From assembly GCF_022682495.2 (NCBI RefSeq), contig NC_071387.1, positions 149,094,347-149,158,346 of the forward strand: a stretch of 64,000 nt of DNA. Reading direction: 5' to 3'. This DNA comes from Desmodus rotundus. Lineage: Eukaryota; Chordata; Mammalia; Chiroptera; Phyllostomidae. Within the stretch, counting starts at the first letter, position 1. Every line of letters begins with the position of its first letter. Below the pieces are notes generated by a model, which did no database searches, was not told the DNA's origin, and saw only the letters and a list, made by a program, of their open reading frames with translations. Positions 22,252 to 34,824 of the stretch are shown here, piece by piece. The position numbers and the translations under genes are program-made.

Positions 22252-23218
22252 ATGTGGGCGGAACCCACACCCACCGAGGGGTTCTCCCGGGGGGACTCAG
22301 GCCTGAGCCCTGCCTGGGCGGTTAAGAGTCCTGCCCTGGCTCAAACTGCCCCCCCCCTGCCCCCAGGAGGCAAACTTGGACCTGGCGACTGCCACCCTCT
22401 AAAGTCTGGTCTAAACTACGCAAGAAGCGACTGTGACCGCTGAGACCTCGGTCCCCCGGAGACCAACCCCCCTCTCTGTGAAGGCATCCCCAGCCTCCGG
22501 TACTTGGTGTCTGCAAAAGTCATTCACCTGTGGCCAACCTGGGCCCCCGTGAGCAAGACCATGCCCCATGGCAGGAGCCTGGGGAGGCCACTGGAGCCAC
22601 GGGGGCAGGGCTGGGGATTTTGCCGGGGTTCTCTCGGGGCCCAGGCGTCCTCTCTCGCCCGGGGAGTGCCCACGCCGTCCCTTGACCCCCGCAGGACACC
22701 TGCATCCAGCGATAAGCGGCCCTCTGCCTCCATGGGGCTCGGAAACAAGGGGCCGGGGTGCGAGCAACTGGCCTACGTGGCGGCAAACCCGCAGACCCCT
22801 CCGTCACGTCCCCACCACTGCGAAGATCCCCCTGTTCTTCCATCCGTAAAGGGGTGCCCTTTACGGATGGAAGAACAGGGGGGAGGCCCCCAGGAGATGG
22901 CTTTCCTCCGAGCCGCGGCTGCTTAGTTTGGGGCCCAGAAGCGGGGCGCGCATGCGCTGGCAGGCCCCCTCACCACAAGCCTGTCTGCGGGCAACGGGCC
23001 CCGCCCTTGAGATATCTTGCCAGGTTCACAGGGTCACTGGGGTCGTGTCCGGGGAAAGGGAAGTCCTCCCTGCCACCCAGAGGACCCCGCGTTTTCTCTT
23101 GGACCCCACTGGCCAGCAGCTCTCCAACCGCGCCAGAGGCAGAGTGCCCAGGGAAGACCTGGGGACCTAGGGCCGGGGAGGGGGGCCGGCCGCTGTACAG
23201 CTCCAGATGGAGTGGGCC
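22252..23218 (+). repeat. Monomer 24 (modified 5a-3A), 967 bp
   Basis: Third copy of monomer 13/19, with one extra C in the poly-C tract. Confidence 0.95.
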
Positions 23219-24183
23219 ATGTGGGCGGAACCCACACCCACCGTAGGGTTCTCCCGGGGGGACTCAGGCCTGAGCCCAGCCTGGCGGTTAAGAGTCCGGC
23301 CCTGGCTCAAACTGCCCCCCCCTGCCCCCAGGAGGCAAACTTGGACCTGGCGACTGCCACCCTCTAAAGTCTGGTCTAAACTACGCAAGAAGCGACTGTG
23401 ACTGCTGAGACCTTGGTCCCCCGGAGACCAACCCCCCTATCCGTGAAGGCATCCCCGGCCTCCGGTACTTGGTGTCTGCAAAAGGCATTCACCTGCGGCT
23501 AACCTGGGCCCCCGTGAGCAAGACCATGCCCCATGGCAGGAGCCTGGGGAGGCCACTGGAGCCACGGGGGCAGGGCTGGGGATTTTGCCGGGGTTCTCTC
23601 GGGGCCCAGGCGTCCTCTCTCGCCCGGGGAGTGCCCACGCCGTCCCTTGACCCCCGCAGGACACCTGCATCCAGCGATAAGCGGCCCTCTGCCTCCATGG
23701 GGCTCGGAAACAAGGGGCCGGGGTGCGAGCAACTGGCCTACGTGGCGGCAAACCCGCAGACCCCTCCGTCACGTCCCCACCACTGCGAAGATCCCCCTGT
23801 TCTTCCATCCGTAAAGGGGTCCCCCTTTACGGATGGAAGAACAGGGGGGAGGCCCCCAGGAGATGGCTTTCCTCGGAGCCGCGGCTGCTTAGTTTGGGGC
23901 CCAGAAGCGGGGCCGCGCATGCGCGGGCAGGCCCCCTCACCACAAGCCTGTCTGCGGGCAACGGGCCCCGCCCTTGAGATATCTTCCCGGTTCACAGGGT
24001 CCCTGGGGTCGTGTCCGGGAAACGGAAGTCCTCCCTGCCACCCAGAGGACCCCGCGTTTTCTCTTGGACCCCACTGGCCAGCAGCTCTCCAACCCCGGCA
24101 GAGGCAGAGTGCCCAGGGAAGACCTGGGGTCCTAGGGCCGGGGAGGGGGGCCGGCCGCTGTACAGCTCCAGATGGAGTGGGCC
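23219..24183 (+). repeat. Monomer 25 (5b-3B), 965 bp
   Basis: Copy of monomer 2/14/20 with private ACCGTAGGGTTC. Its distant partner is monomer 62. Confidence 0.95.
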
Positions 24184-25153
24184 ATGTGGGCGGAACCCAC
24201 ACCCACCGAGGGGTTCTCCCGGGGGGACTCAGGCCTGAGCCCTGCCTGGGCGTTTAAGAGTCCTGCCCTGGCTCAAACTGCCCCCCCCTGCCCCCAGGAG
24301 GCAAACTTGGACCTGGCGACTGCCACCCTCTAAAGTCTGGTCTAAACTACGCAAGAAGCGACTGTGACCGCTGAGACCTCGGTCCCCCGGAGACCAACCC
24401 CCCTCTCCGTGAAGGCATCCCCGGCCTCCGGTACTTGGTGTCTGCAAAAGGCATTCACCTGCGGCTAACCTGGGCCCCCGTGAGCAAGACCATGCCCCAT
24501 GGCAGGAGCCTGGGGAAGCCACTGGAGCCACGGGGGCCAGGGCTGGGGATTTTGCCGGGGTTCTCTCGGGGCCCAGGCGTCCTCTCTCGCCCGGGGAGTG
24601 CCCACGCCGTCCCTTGACCCCCGCAGGACACCTGCATCCAGCGATAAGCGGCCCTCTGCCTCCATGGGGCTCGGAAACGAGGGGCCGGGGTGCGAGCAAC
24701 TGGCCTACGTGGCGGCAAACCCGCAGACCCCTCCGTCACGTCCCCACCACTGCGAAGATCCCCCTGTTCTTCCATCCGTAAAGGGGTCCCCCTTTACGGA
24801 TGGAAGAACAGGGGGGAGGCCCCCAGGAGATGGCTTTCCTCCGAGCCGCGGCTGCTTAGTTTGGGGCCCAGAAGCGGGGCCGCGCATGCGCAGGCACGCC
24901 CCCTCACCACAAGCCTGTCTGCGGGCAACGGGCCCCGCCCTTGAGATATCTTGCCAGGTTCACAGGGTCCCTGGGGTCGTGTCCGGGGAAACGGAAGTCC
25001 TCCCTGCCACCCAGACGACCCCCGCGTTTTCTCTTGGACCACACTTGCCAGCAGCTCTCCAACCCCGGCAGAGGCAGAGTGCCCAGGGAAGACCTGGGGA
25101 CCTAGGGCCGGGGAGGGGGGCCGGCCGCTGTACAGCTCCCGATGGAGTGGGCC
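24184..25153 (+). repeat. Monomer 26 (5c-3D), 970 bp
   Basis: As monomer 3, with private GGGGAAGCC and an extra C in CGACCCCCGCG. Its distant partner is monomer 63. Confidence 0.95.
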
Positions 25154-26120
25154 ATGTGGGCGGAACCCACACCCACCGAGGGGTTCTCCCGGTGGGACTC
25201 AGGCCTGAGCCCAGCCTGGCGGTTAAGAGTCCTGCCCTGGCTCAAACTGCCCCCCCCTGCCCCCAGGAGGCAAACGTGGACCTGGCGACTGCCACCCTCT
25301 AAGGTCTGGTCTAAACTACGCAAGAAGCGACTGTGACCGCTGAGACCTCGGTCCCCCGGAGACCAACCCCCCTCTCCGTGAAGGCATCCCCAGCCTCCGG
25401 TACTTGGTGTCTGCAAAAGGCATTCACCTGCGGCTAACCTGGGCCCCCGTGAGCAAGACCATGCCCCATGGCAGGAGCCTGGGGAGGCCACTGGAGCCAC
25501 GGGGGCCAGGGCTGGGGATTTTGCCGGGGTTCTCTCGGGGCCCAGGCGTCCTCTCTCGCCCGGGGAGTGCCCACCCCGTCCCTTGACCCCCGCAGGACAC
25601 CTGCATCCAGCGATAAGCGGCCCTCTGCCTCCATGGGGCTCGGAAACAAGGGGCCGGGGTGCGAGCAACTGGCCTACGTGGCGGCAAACCCGCAGACCCC
25701 TCCGTCACGTCCCCACCACTGCGAAGATCCCCCTGTTCTTCCATCCGTAAAGGGGTCCCCCTTTACGGATGGAAGAACAGGGGGGAGGCCCCCAGGAGAT
25801 GGCTTTCCTCCGAGCCGCGGCTGCTTAGTTTGGGGCCCAGAAGCGGGGCCGCGCATGCGCGGGCAGGCCCCCTCACCACAAGCCTGTCTGCGGGCAACCG
25901 GCCCCGCCCTTGAGATATCTTGCCCGGTTCACAGGATCCCTGGGGTCGTGTCCGGGAAACGGAAGTTCTCCCTGCCACCCAGAGGACCCCGCGTTTTCTC
26001 TTGGACCCCACTGGCCAGCAGCTCTCCAACCCCGGCAGCGGCAGAGTGCCCAGGGAAGACCTGGGGACCTAGGGCCGGGGAGGGGGGCCGGCCGCTGTAC
26101 AGCTCCAGATGGAGTGGGCC
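25154..26120 (+). repeat. Monomer 27 (5d-3B), 967 bp
   Basis: CTAAGGTC start, CCACCCCGTCC, CAACCGGCC, ACAGGATCCC, GAAGTTCTCC and GGCAGCGGCAG. Shared as a set only with monomer 64. Confidence 0.95.
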
Positions 26121-27086
26121 ATGTGGGCGGAACCCACACCCACCGAGGGGTTCTCCCCGGGGGACTCAGGCCTGAGCCCTGCCTGGGCGGTTAAGAGTCC
26201 TGCCCTGGCTCAAACTGCCCCCCCCTGCCCCCAGGAGGCAAACTTGGACCTGGCGACTGCCACCCTCTAAAGTCTGGTCTAAACTACGCAAGAAGCGACT
26301 GTGACCGCTGAGACCTTGGTCCCCCGGAGACCAACCCCCCTCTCCGTGAAGGCATCCCCGGCCTCCGGTACTTGGTGTCTGCAAAAGGCATTCACCTGCG
26401 GCTAACCTGGGCCCCCGTGAGCAAGACCATGCCCCATGGCAGGAGCCTGGGGAGGCCACTGGAGCCACGGGGGCAGGGCTGGCGATTTTGCCGGGGTTCT
26501 CTCGGGGCCCAGGCGTCCTCTCTCGCCCGGGGAGTGCCCACGCCGTCCCTTGACCCCCGCAGGACACCTGCATCCAGCGATAAGCGGCCCTCTGCCTCCA
26601 TGGGGCTCGGAAACAAGGGGCCGGGGTGCGAGCAACTGGCCTACGTGGCGGCAAACCCGCAGACCCCTCCGTCACGTCCCCACCACTGCGAAGATCCCCC
26701 TGTTCTTCCATCCGTAAAGGGGTCCCCCTTTACGGATGGAAGAACAGGGGGGAGGCCCCCAGGAGATGGCTTTCCTCGGAGCCGCGGCTGCTTAGTTTGG
26801 GGCCCAGAAGCGGGGCCGCGCATGCGCGGGCAGGCCCCCTCACCACAAGCCTGTCTGCGGGCAACGGGCCCCGCCCTTGAGATATCTTCCCGGTTCACAG
26901 GGTCCCTGGGGTCGTGTCCGGGAAACGGAAGTCCTCCCTGCCACCCAGAGGACCCCGCGTTTTCTCTTGGACCCCACTGGCCAGCAGCTCTCCAACCCCG
27001 GCAGAGGCAGAGTGCCCAGGGAAGACCTGGGGTCCTAGGGCCGGGGAGGGGGGCCGGCCGCTGTACAGCTCCAGATGGAGTGGGCC
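26121..27086 (+). repeat. Monomer 28 (5b-like-3B), 966 bp
   Basis: GTTCTCCCCGGGGG start, CCTTGG, but CTCTCCG rather than CTATCCG. Private GGCTGGCGATT. Same class as monomers 45 and 65. Confidence 0.95.
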
Positions 27087-28055
27087 ATGTGGGCGGAACC
27101 CACACCCACCGAGGGGTTCTCCCGGGGGGACTCAGGCCTGAGCCCTGCCTGGGCGTTTAAGAGTCCTGCCCTGGCTCAAACTGCCCCCCCCTGCCCCCAG
27201 GAGGCAAACTTGGACCTGGCGACTGCCACCCTCTAAAGTCTGGTCTAAACTACGCAAGAAGCGACTGTGACCGCTGAGACCTCGGTCCCCCGGAGACCAA
27301 CCCCCCTCTCCGTGAAGGCATCCCCGGCCTCCGGTACTTGGTATCTGCAAAAGGCATTCACCTGCGGCTAACCTGGGCCCCCGTGAGCAAGACCATGCCC
27401 CATGGCAGGAGCCTGGGGAGGCCACTGGAGCCACGGGGGCCAGGGCTGGGGATTTTGCCGGGGTTCTCTCGGGGCCCAGGCGTCCTCTCTCGCCCGGGGA
27501 GTGCCCACGCCGTCCCTTGACCCCCGCAGGACACCTGCATCCAGCGATAAGCGGCCCTCTGCCTCCATGGGGCTCGGAAACGAGGGGCCGGGGTGCGAGC
27601 AACTGGCCTACGTGGCGGCAAACCCGCAGACCCCTCCGTCTCGTCCCCACCACTGTGAAGATCCCCCTGTTCTTCCATCCGTAAAGGGGTCCCCCTTTAC
27701 GGATGGAAGAACAGGGGGGAGGCCCCCAGGAGATGGCTTTCCTCCGAACCGCGGCTGCTTAGTTTGTGGCCCAGAAGCGAGGCCGCGCATGCGCGGGCAG
27801 GCCCCCTCACCACAAGCCTGTCTGCGGGCAACGGACCCCGCCCTTGAGATATCTTGCCCGGTTCACAGGGTCCCTGGGGTCGTGTCCGGGGAAACGGAAG
27901 TCCTCCCTGCCACCCAGAGGACCCCGCGTTTTCTCTTGGACCCCACTGGCCAGCAGCTCTCCAACCCCGGCAGAGGCAGAGTGCCCAGGGAAGACCTGGG
28001 GACCTAGGGCCGGGGAGGGGGGCCGGCCGCTGTACAGCTCCAGATGGAGTGGGCC
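27087..28055 (+). repeat. Monomer 29 (5c-3C hybrid), 969 bp
   Basis: As monomer 15 but with TTGCCCGGTTC. Private TTGGTATCTGC. Confidence 0.95.
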
Positions 28056-29022
28056 ATGTGGGCGGAACCCACACCCACCGAGGGGTTCTCCCGGGGGGAC
28101 TCAGGCCTGAGCCCTGCCTGGGCGGTTAAGAGTACTGCCCTGGCTCAAACTGCCCCCCCACCGCCCCCAGGAGGCAAACGTGGACCTGGCCACTGCCACT
28201 CTCTAAAGTCTGGTCTAAACTACGCAAGAAGCGACTGTGACCGCTGAGACCTCGGTCCCCCGGAGACCAACCCCCCTCTCTGTGAAGGCATCCCCAGCCT
28301 CCGGTACTTGGTGTCTGCAAAAGTCATTCACCTGTGGCCAACCTGGGCCCCCGTGAGCAAGACCATGCCCCATGGCAGGAGCCTGGGGAGGCCACTGGAG
28401 CCACGGGGGCAGGGCTGGGGATTTTGCCGGGGTTCTCTCGGGGCCCAGGCGTCCTCTCTCGCCCGGGGAGTGCCCACGCCGTCCCTTGACCCCCGCAGGA
28501 CACCTGCATCCAGCGATAAGCGGCCCTCTGCCTCCATGGGGCTCGGAAACAAGGGGCCGGGGTGCGAGCAACTGGCCTACGTGGCGGCAAACCCGCAGAC
28601 CCCTCCGTCACGTCCCCACCACTGCGAAGATCCCCCTGTTCTTCCATCCGTAAAGGGGTGCCCTTTACGGATGGAAGAACAGGGGGGAGGCCCCCAGGAG
28701 ATGGCTTTCCTCCGAGCCGCGGCTGCTTAGTTTGGGGCCCAGAAGCGGGGCGCGCATGCGCTGGCAGGCCCCCTCACCACAAGCCTGTCTGCGGGCAACG
28801 GGCCCCGCCCTTGAGATATCTTGCCAGGTTCACAGGGTCACTGGGGTCGTGTCCGGGGAAACGGAAGTCCTCCCTGCCACCCAGAGGACCCCGCGTTTTC
28901 TCTTGGACCCCACTGGCCAGCAGCTCTCCAACCGCGCCAGAGGCAGAGTGCCCAGGGAAGACCTGGGGACCTAGGGCCGGGGAGGGGGGCCGGCCGCTGT
29001 ACAGCTCCAGATGGAGTGGGCC
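28056..29022 (+). repeat. Monomer 30 (5a-3A), 967 bp
   Basis: Canonical 5a-3A with AAACGGAAG. Last monomer before the tandem six-monomer duplication. Confidence 0.95.
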
Positions 29023-29993
29023 ATGTGGGCGGAACCCACACCCACCGAGGAGTTCTCCTGGGGGGACCTAGGCCTGAGCCCTGCCTGGGCGGTTAAGAGT
29101 CCTGCCCTGGCTCAAACTGCCCCCCCCCCTGCCCCCAGGAGGCAAACTTGGACCTGGCGATTGCCACCCTCTAAAGTCTGGTCTAAACTACGCAAGAAGC
29201 GACTGTGACCGCTGAGATCTTGGTCCCCCGGAGACCAACCCCCCTCTCCGTGACGGCATCCCCGGCCTCCGGTACTTGGTGTCTGCAAAAGGCATTCACC
29301 TGCGGCCAACCTGGGCCCCCGAGAGCAAGACCATGCCCCATGGCAGGAGCCTGGGGAGGCCACTGGAGCCACGGGGGCCAGGCCTGGGGATTTTGCCGGG
29401 GTTCTCTCGGGGCCCAGGCGTCCTCTCTCGCCCGGGGAGTGCCCACGCCGTCCCTTGACCCCCGCAGGACACCTGCATCCAGCGATAAGCGGCCCTCTGC
29501 CTCCATGGGGCTCGGAAACGAGGGGCCGGGGTGCGAGCAACTGGCCTACGTGGCGGCAAACCCGCAGACCCCTCCGTCTCGTCCCCACCACTGTGAAGAT
29601 CCCCCTGTTCTTCCATCCGTAAAGGGGTCCCCCTTTACGGATGGAAGAACAGGGGGGAGGCCCCCAGGAGATGGCTTTCCTCCGAACCGCGGCTGCTTAG
29701 TTTGTGGCCCAGAAGCGAGGCCGCGCATGCGCGGGCAGGCCCCCTCACCACAAGCCTGTCTGCGGGCAACGGACCCCGCCCTTGAGATATCTTGCCCGGT
29801 TCACAGGGTCCCTGGGGTCGTGTCCGGGGAAACGGAAGTCCTCCCTGCCACCCAGAGGACCCCGCGTTTTCTCTTGGACCCCACTGGCCAGCAGCTCTCC
29901 AACCCCGGCAGAGGCAGAGTGCCCAGGGAAGACCTGGGGACCTAGGGCCGGGGAGGGGGGCCGGCCGCTGTACAGCTCCAGATGGAGTGGGCC
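29023..29993 (+). repeat. Monomer 31 (5f-3C), 971 bp
   Basis: GAGTTCTCCTGG, GCGATTGCC, GGCCAACC, CCCGAGAGC, CCAGGCCTGG and AACGAGG, then a 3C end. The GTGAGC word is lost (GAGAGC). Confidence 0.95.
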
Positions 29994-30960
29994 ATGTGGG
30001 CGGAACCCACACCCACCGAGGGGTTCTCCCGGGGGGACTCAGGCCTGAGCCCTGCCTGGGCGGTTAAGAGTACTGCCCTGGCTCAAACTGCCCCCCCACC
30101 GCCCCCAGGAGGCAAACGTGGACCTGGCCACTGCCACTCTCTAAAGTCTGGTCTAAACTACGCAAGAAGCGACTGTGACCGCTGAGACCTCGGTCCCCCG
30201 GAGACCAACCCCCCTCTCTGTGAAGGCATCCCCAGCCTCCGGTACTTGGTGTCTGCAAAAGTCATTCACCTGTGGCCAACCTGGGCCCCCGTGAGCAAGA
30301 CCATGCCCCATGGCAGGAGCCTGGGGAGGCCACTGGAGCCACGGGGGCAGGGCTGGGGATTTTGCCGGGGTTCTCTCGGGGCCCAGGCGTCCTCTCTCGC
30401 CCGGGGAGTGCCCACGCCGTCCCTTGACCCCCGCAGGACACCTGCATCCAGCGATAAGCGGCCCTCTGCCTCCATGGGGCTCGGAAACAAGGGGCCGGGG
30501 TGCGAGCAACTGGCCTACGTGGCGGCAAACCCGCAGACCCCTCCGTCACGTCCCCACCACTGCGAAGATCCCCCTGTTCTTCCATCCGTAAAGGGGTGCC
30601 CTTTACGGATGGAAGAACAGGGGGGAGGCCCCCAGGAGATGGCTTTCCTCCGAGCCGCGGCTGCTTAGTTTGGGGCCCAGAAGCGGGGCGCGCATGCGCT
30701 GGCAGGCCCCCTCACCACAAGCCTGTCTGCGGGCAACGGGCCCCGCCCTTGAGATATCTTGCCAGGTTCACAGGGTCACTGGGGTCGTGTCCGGGGAAAC
30801 GGAAGTCCTCCCTGCCACCCAGAGGACCCCGCGTTTTCTCTTGGACCCCACTGGCCAGCAGCTCTCCAACCGCGCCAGAGGCAGAGTGCCCAGGGAAGAC
30901 CTGGGGACCTAGGGCCGGGGAGGGGGGCCGGCCGCTGTACAGCTCCAGATGGAGTGGGCC
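29994..30960 (+). repeat. Monomer 32 (5a-3A), 967 bp
   Basis: Canonical 5a-3A. Partner of monomer 38 at +5,802 bp. Confidence 0.95.
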
Positions 30961-31930
30961 ATGTGGGCGGAACCCACACCCACCGAGGAGTTCTCCTGGG
31001 GGGACCTAGGCCTGAGCCCTGCCTGGGCGGTTAAGAGTCCTGCCCTGGCTCAAACTGCCCCCCCCCTGCCCCCAGGAGGCAAACTTGGACCTGGCGATTG
31101 CCACCCTCTAAAGTCTGGTCTAAACTACGCAAGAAGCGACTGTGACCGCTGAGATCTTGGTCCCCCGGAGACCAACCCCCCTCTCCGTGACGGCATCCCC
31201 GGCCTCCGGTACTTGGTGTCTGCAAAAGGCATTCACCTGCGGCCAACCTGGGCCCCCGAGAGCAAGACCATGCCCCATGGCAGGAGCCTGGGGAGGCCAC
31301 TGGAGCCACGGGGGCCAGGCCTGGGGATTTTGCCGGGGTTCTCTCGGGGCCCAGGCGTCCTCTCTCGCCCGGGGAGTGCCCACGCCGTCCCTTGACCCCC
31401 GCAGGACACCTGCATCCAGCGATAAGCGGCCCTCTGCCTCCATGGGGCTCGGAAACAAGGGGCCGGGGTGCGAGCAACTGGCCTACGTGGCGGCAAACCC
31501 GCAGACCCCTCCGTCTCGTCCCCACCACTGTGAAGATCCCCCTGTTCTTCCATCCGTAAAGGGGTCCCCCTTTACGGATGGAAGAACAGGGGGGAGGCCC
31601 CCAGGAGATGGCTTTCCTCCGAACCGCGGCTGCTTAGTTTGTGGCCCAGAAGCGAGGCCGCGCATGCGCGGGCAGGCCCCCTCACCACAAGCCTGTCTGC
31701 GGGCAACGGACCCCGCCCTTGAGATATCTTGCGCGGTTCACAGGGTCCCTGGGGTCGTGTCCGGGGAAACGGAAGTCCTCCCTGCCACCCAGAGGACCCC
31801 GCGTTTTCTCTTGGACCCCACTGGCCAGCAGCTCTCCAACCCCGGCAGAGGCAGAGTGCCCAGGGAAGACCTGGGGACCTAGGGCCGGGGAGGGGGGCCG
31901 GCCGCTGTACAGCTCCAGATGGAGTGGGCC
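30961..31930 (+). repeat. Monomer 33 (5f-3C), 970 bp
   Basis: As monomer 31 but with AACAAGG and TTGCGCGGTTC. C9 tract. Confidence 0.95.
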
Positions 31931-32887
31931 ATGTGGGCGGAACCCACACCCACCGAGGGGTTCTCCCGGGGGGACTCAGGCCTGAGCCCTGCCTGGGCGG
32001 TTAAGAGTACTGCCCTGGCTCAAACTGCCCAGCCACCGCCCCCAGGAGGGAAACGTGGACCTGGCCACTGCCACTCTCTAAAGTCTGGTCTAAACTACGC
32101 AAGAAGCGACTGTGACCGCTGAGACCTCGGTCCCCCGGAGACCAACCCCCCTCTCTGTGAAGGCATCCCCAGCCTCCGGTACTTGGTGTCTGCAAAAGTC
32201 ATTCACCTGTGGCCAACCTGGGCCCCCGTGAGCAAGACCATGCCCCATGGCAGGAGCCTGGGGAGGCCACTGGAGCCACGGGGGCAGGGCTGGGGATTTT
32301 GCCGGGGTTCTCTCGGGGCCCAGGCGTCCTCTCTCGCCCGGGGAGTGCCCACGCCGTCCCTTGACCCCCGCAGGACACCTGCATCCAGCGATAAGCGGCC
32401 CTCTGCCTCCATGGGGCTCGGAAACAAGGGGCCGGGGTGCGAGCAACTGGCCTACGTGGCGGCAAACCCGCAGACCCCTCCGTCACGTCCCCACCACTGC
32501 GAAGATCCCCCTGTTCTTCCATCCGTAAAATACGGATGGAAGAACAGGGGGGAGGCCCCCAGGAGATGGCTTTCCTCCGAGCCGCGGCTGCTTAGTTTGG
32601 GGCCCAGAAGCGGGGCCGCGCATGCGCGGGCAGGCCCCCTCACCACAAGCCTGTCTGCGGGCAACCGGCCCCGCCCTTGAGATATCTTGCCCGGTTCACA
32701 GGGTCCCTGGGGTCGTGTCGGGGAAACGGAAGTCCTCCCTGCCACCCAGAGGACCCCGCGTTTTCTCTTGGAACCCACTTGCCAGCAGCTCTCCAACCCC
32801 GGCAGAGGCAGAGTGCCCAGGGAAGACCTGGGGACCTAGGGCCGGGGAGGGGGGCCGGCCGCTGTTCAGCTCCAGATGGAGTGGGCC
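31931..32887 (+). repeat. Monomer 34 (5a-3B, palindrome centre deleted), 957 bp
   Basis: Arms 32507-32527 and 32531-32551 around AAA. The poly-C tract is interrupted (GCCCAGCCACCG). GGGAAACG follows it. Confidence 0.95.
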
Positions 32888-33857
32888 ATGTGGTCGGAAC
32901 CCACACCCACCGAGGGGTTCTCCCGGGGGGACTCAGGCCTGAGCCCTGCCTGGGCGGTTAAGAGTACTGCCCTGGCTCAAACTGCCCCCCCCGCCGCCCC
33001 CAGGAGGCAAACGTGGACCTGGCCACTGCCACTCTCTAAAGTCTGGTCTAAACTACGCAAGAAGCGACTGTGACCGCTGAGACCTCGGTCCCCCGGAGAC
33101 CAACCCCCCTCTCCGTGAAGGCATCCCCGGCCTCCGGTACTTGGTGTCTGCAAAAGGCATTCACCTGCGGCTAACCTGGGCCCTCGTGAGCAAGACCATG
33201 CCCCATGGAAGGAGCCTGGGGAGGCCACTGGAGCCACGGGGGCCAGGGCTGGGGATTTTGCCGGGGTTCTCTCGGGGCCCAGGCGTCCTCTCTCGCCCGT
33301 GGAGTGCCCACGCCGTCCCTTGAACCCCGCAGGACACCTGCATCCAGCGATAAGCGGCCCTCTGCCTCCATGGGGCTCAGAAACAAGGGGCCGGGGTGCG
33401 AGCAACTGGCCTACGTGGCGGCAAACCCGCAGACCCCTCCGTCTCGTCCCCACCACTGTGAAGATCCCCCTGTTCTTCCATCCGTAAAGGGGTGCCCTTT
33501 ACGGATGGAAGAACAGGGGGGAGGCCCCCAGGAGATGGCTTTCCTCCGAGCCGCGGCTGCTTAGTTTGTGGCCCAGAAGCGAGGCCGCGCATGCGCGGGC
33601 AGGCCCCCTCACCACAAGCCTGTCTGCGGGCAACGGACCCCGCCCTTGAGATATCTTGCCCGGTTCACAGGGTCCCTGGGGTCGTGTCCGGGGAAACGGA
33701 AGTCCTCCCTGCCACCCAGAGGACCCCGCGTTTTCTCTTGGACCCCACTGGCCAGCAGCTCTCCAACCCCGGCAGAGGCAGAGTGCCCAGGGAAGACCTG
33801 GGGACCTAGGGCCGGGGAGGGGGGCCGGCCGCTGTACAGCTCCAGATGGAGTGGGCC
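32888..33857 (+). repeat. Monomer 35 (5e-3C with a 3A-type loop), 970 bp
   Basis: It carries the GTG hairpin loop and GAGCCGCGG typical of 3A, then GTTTGTGG of 3C. The exchange point is between the loop (about 33494) and about 33568. Poly-C is interrupted by CCGCCG. Confidence 0.93.
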
Positions 33858-34824
33858 ATGTGGGCGGAACCCACACCCACCGAGGGGTTCTCCCGGGGGG
33901 ACTCAGGCCTGAGCCCTGCCTGGGCGGTTAAGAGTACTGCCCTGGCTCAAACTGCCCCCCCACCGCCCCCAGGAGGGAAACGTGGACCTGGCCACTGCCA
34001 CTCTCTAAAGTCTGGTCTAAACTACGCAAGAAGCGACTGTGACCGCTGAGACCTCGGTCCCCCGGAGACCAACCCCCCTCTCTGTGAAGGCATCCCCAGC
34101 CTCCGGTACTTGGTGTCTGCAAAAGTCATTCACCTGTGGCCAACCTGGGCCCCCGTGAGCAAGACCATGCCCCATGGCAGGAGCCTGGGGAGGCCACTGG
34201 AGCCACGGGGGCAGGGCTGGGGATTTTGCCGGGGTTCTCTCGGGGCCCAGGCGTCCTCTCTCGCCCGGGGAGTGCCCACGCCGTCCCTTGACCCCCGCAG
34301 GACACCTGCATCCAGCGATAAGCGGCCCTCTGCCTCCATGGGGCTCGGAAACAAGGGGCCGGGGTGCGAGCAACTGGCCTACGTGGCGGCAAACCCGCAG
34401 ACCCCTCCGTCACGTCCCCACCACTGCGAAGATCCCCCTGTTCTTCCATCCGTAAAGGGGTGCCCTTTACGGATGGAAGAACAGGGGGGAGGCCCCCAGG
34501 AGATGGCTTTCCTCCGAGCCGCGGCTGCTTAGTTTGGGGCCCAGAAGCGGGGCGCGCATGCGCTGGCAGGCCCCCTCACCACAAGCCTGTCTGCGGGCAA
34601 CGGGCCCCGCCCTTGAGATATCTTGCCAGGTTCACAGGGTCACTGGGGTCGTGTCCGGGGAAAGGGAAGTCCTCCCTGCCACCCAGAGGACCCCGCGTTT
34701 TCTCTTGGACCCCACTGGCCAGCAGCTCTCCAACCGCGCCAGAGGCAGAGTGCCCAGGGAAGACCTGGGGACCTAGGGCCGGGGAGGGGGGCCGGCCGCT
34801 GTACAGCTCCAGATGGAGTGGGCC
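33858..34824 (+). repeat. Monomer 36 (5a-3A), 967 bp
   Basis: GGGAAACG and AAAGGGAAG variants, as in monomers 1 and 42. Confidence 0.95.

Larger units (their letters stand above)
20315..24183 (+). repeat. Higher-order block I, shortened copy 3 (monomers 22-25)
   Basis: Repeats 17-20 at an offset of only five monomers, 4,837-4,840 bp. One monomer was lost at the 16/17 equivalent. Confidence 0.88.
23219..28215 (+). repeat. Long-range duplicate A, copy 1 (monomers 25-30 start)
   Basis: Order bB-cD-dB-bB-cC-a, matching 59005-64000 at an offset of 35,785-35,786 bp. The one-base step is the extra C in monomer 26. Confidence 0.88.
29023..34824 (+). repeat. Higher-order block II, copy 1 (monomers 31-36), 5,802 bp
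   Basis: Order fC-aA-fC-aB*-eC-aA, immediately followed by a direct copy. Confidence 0.93.
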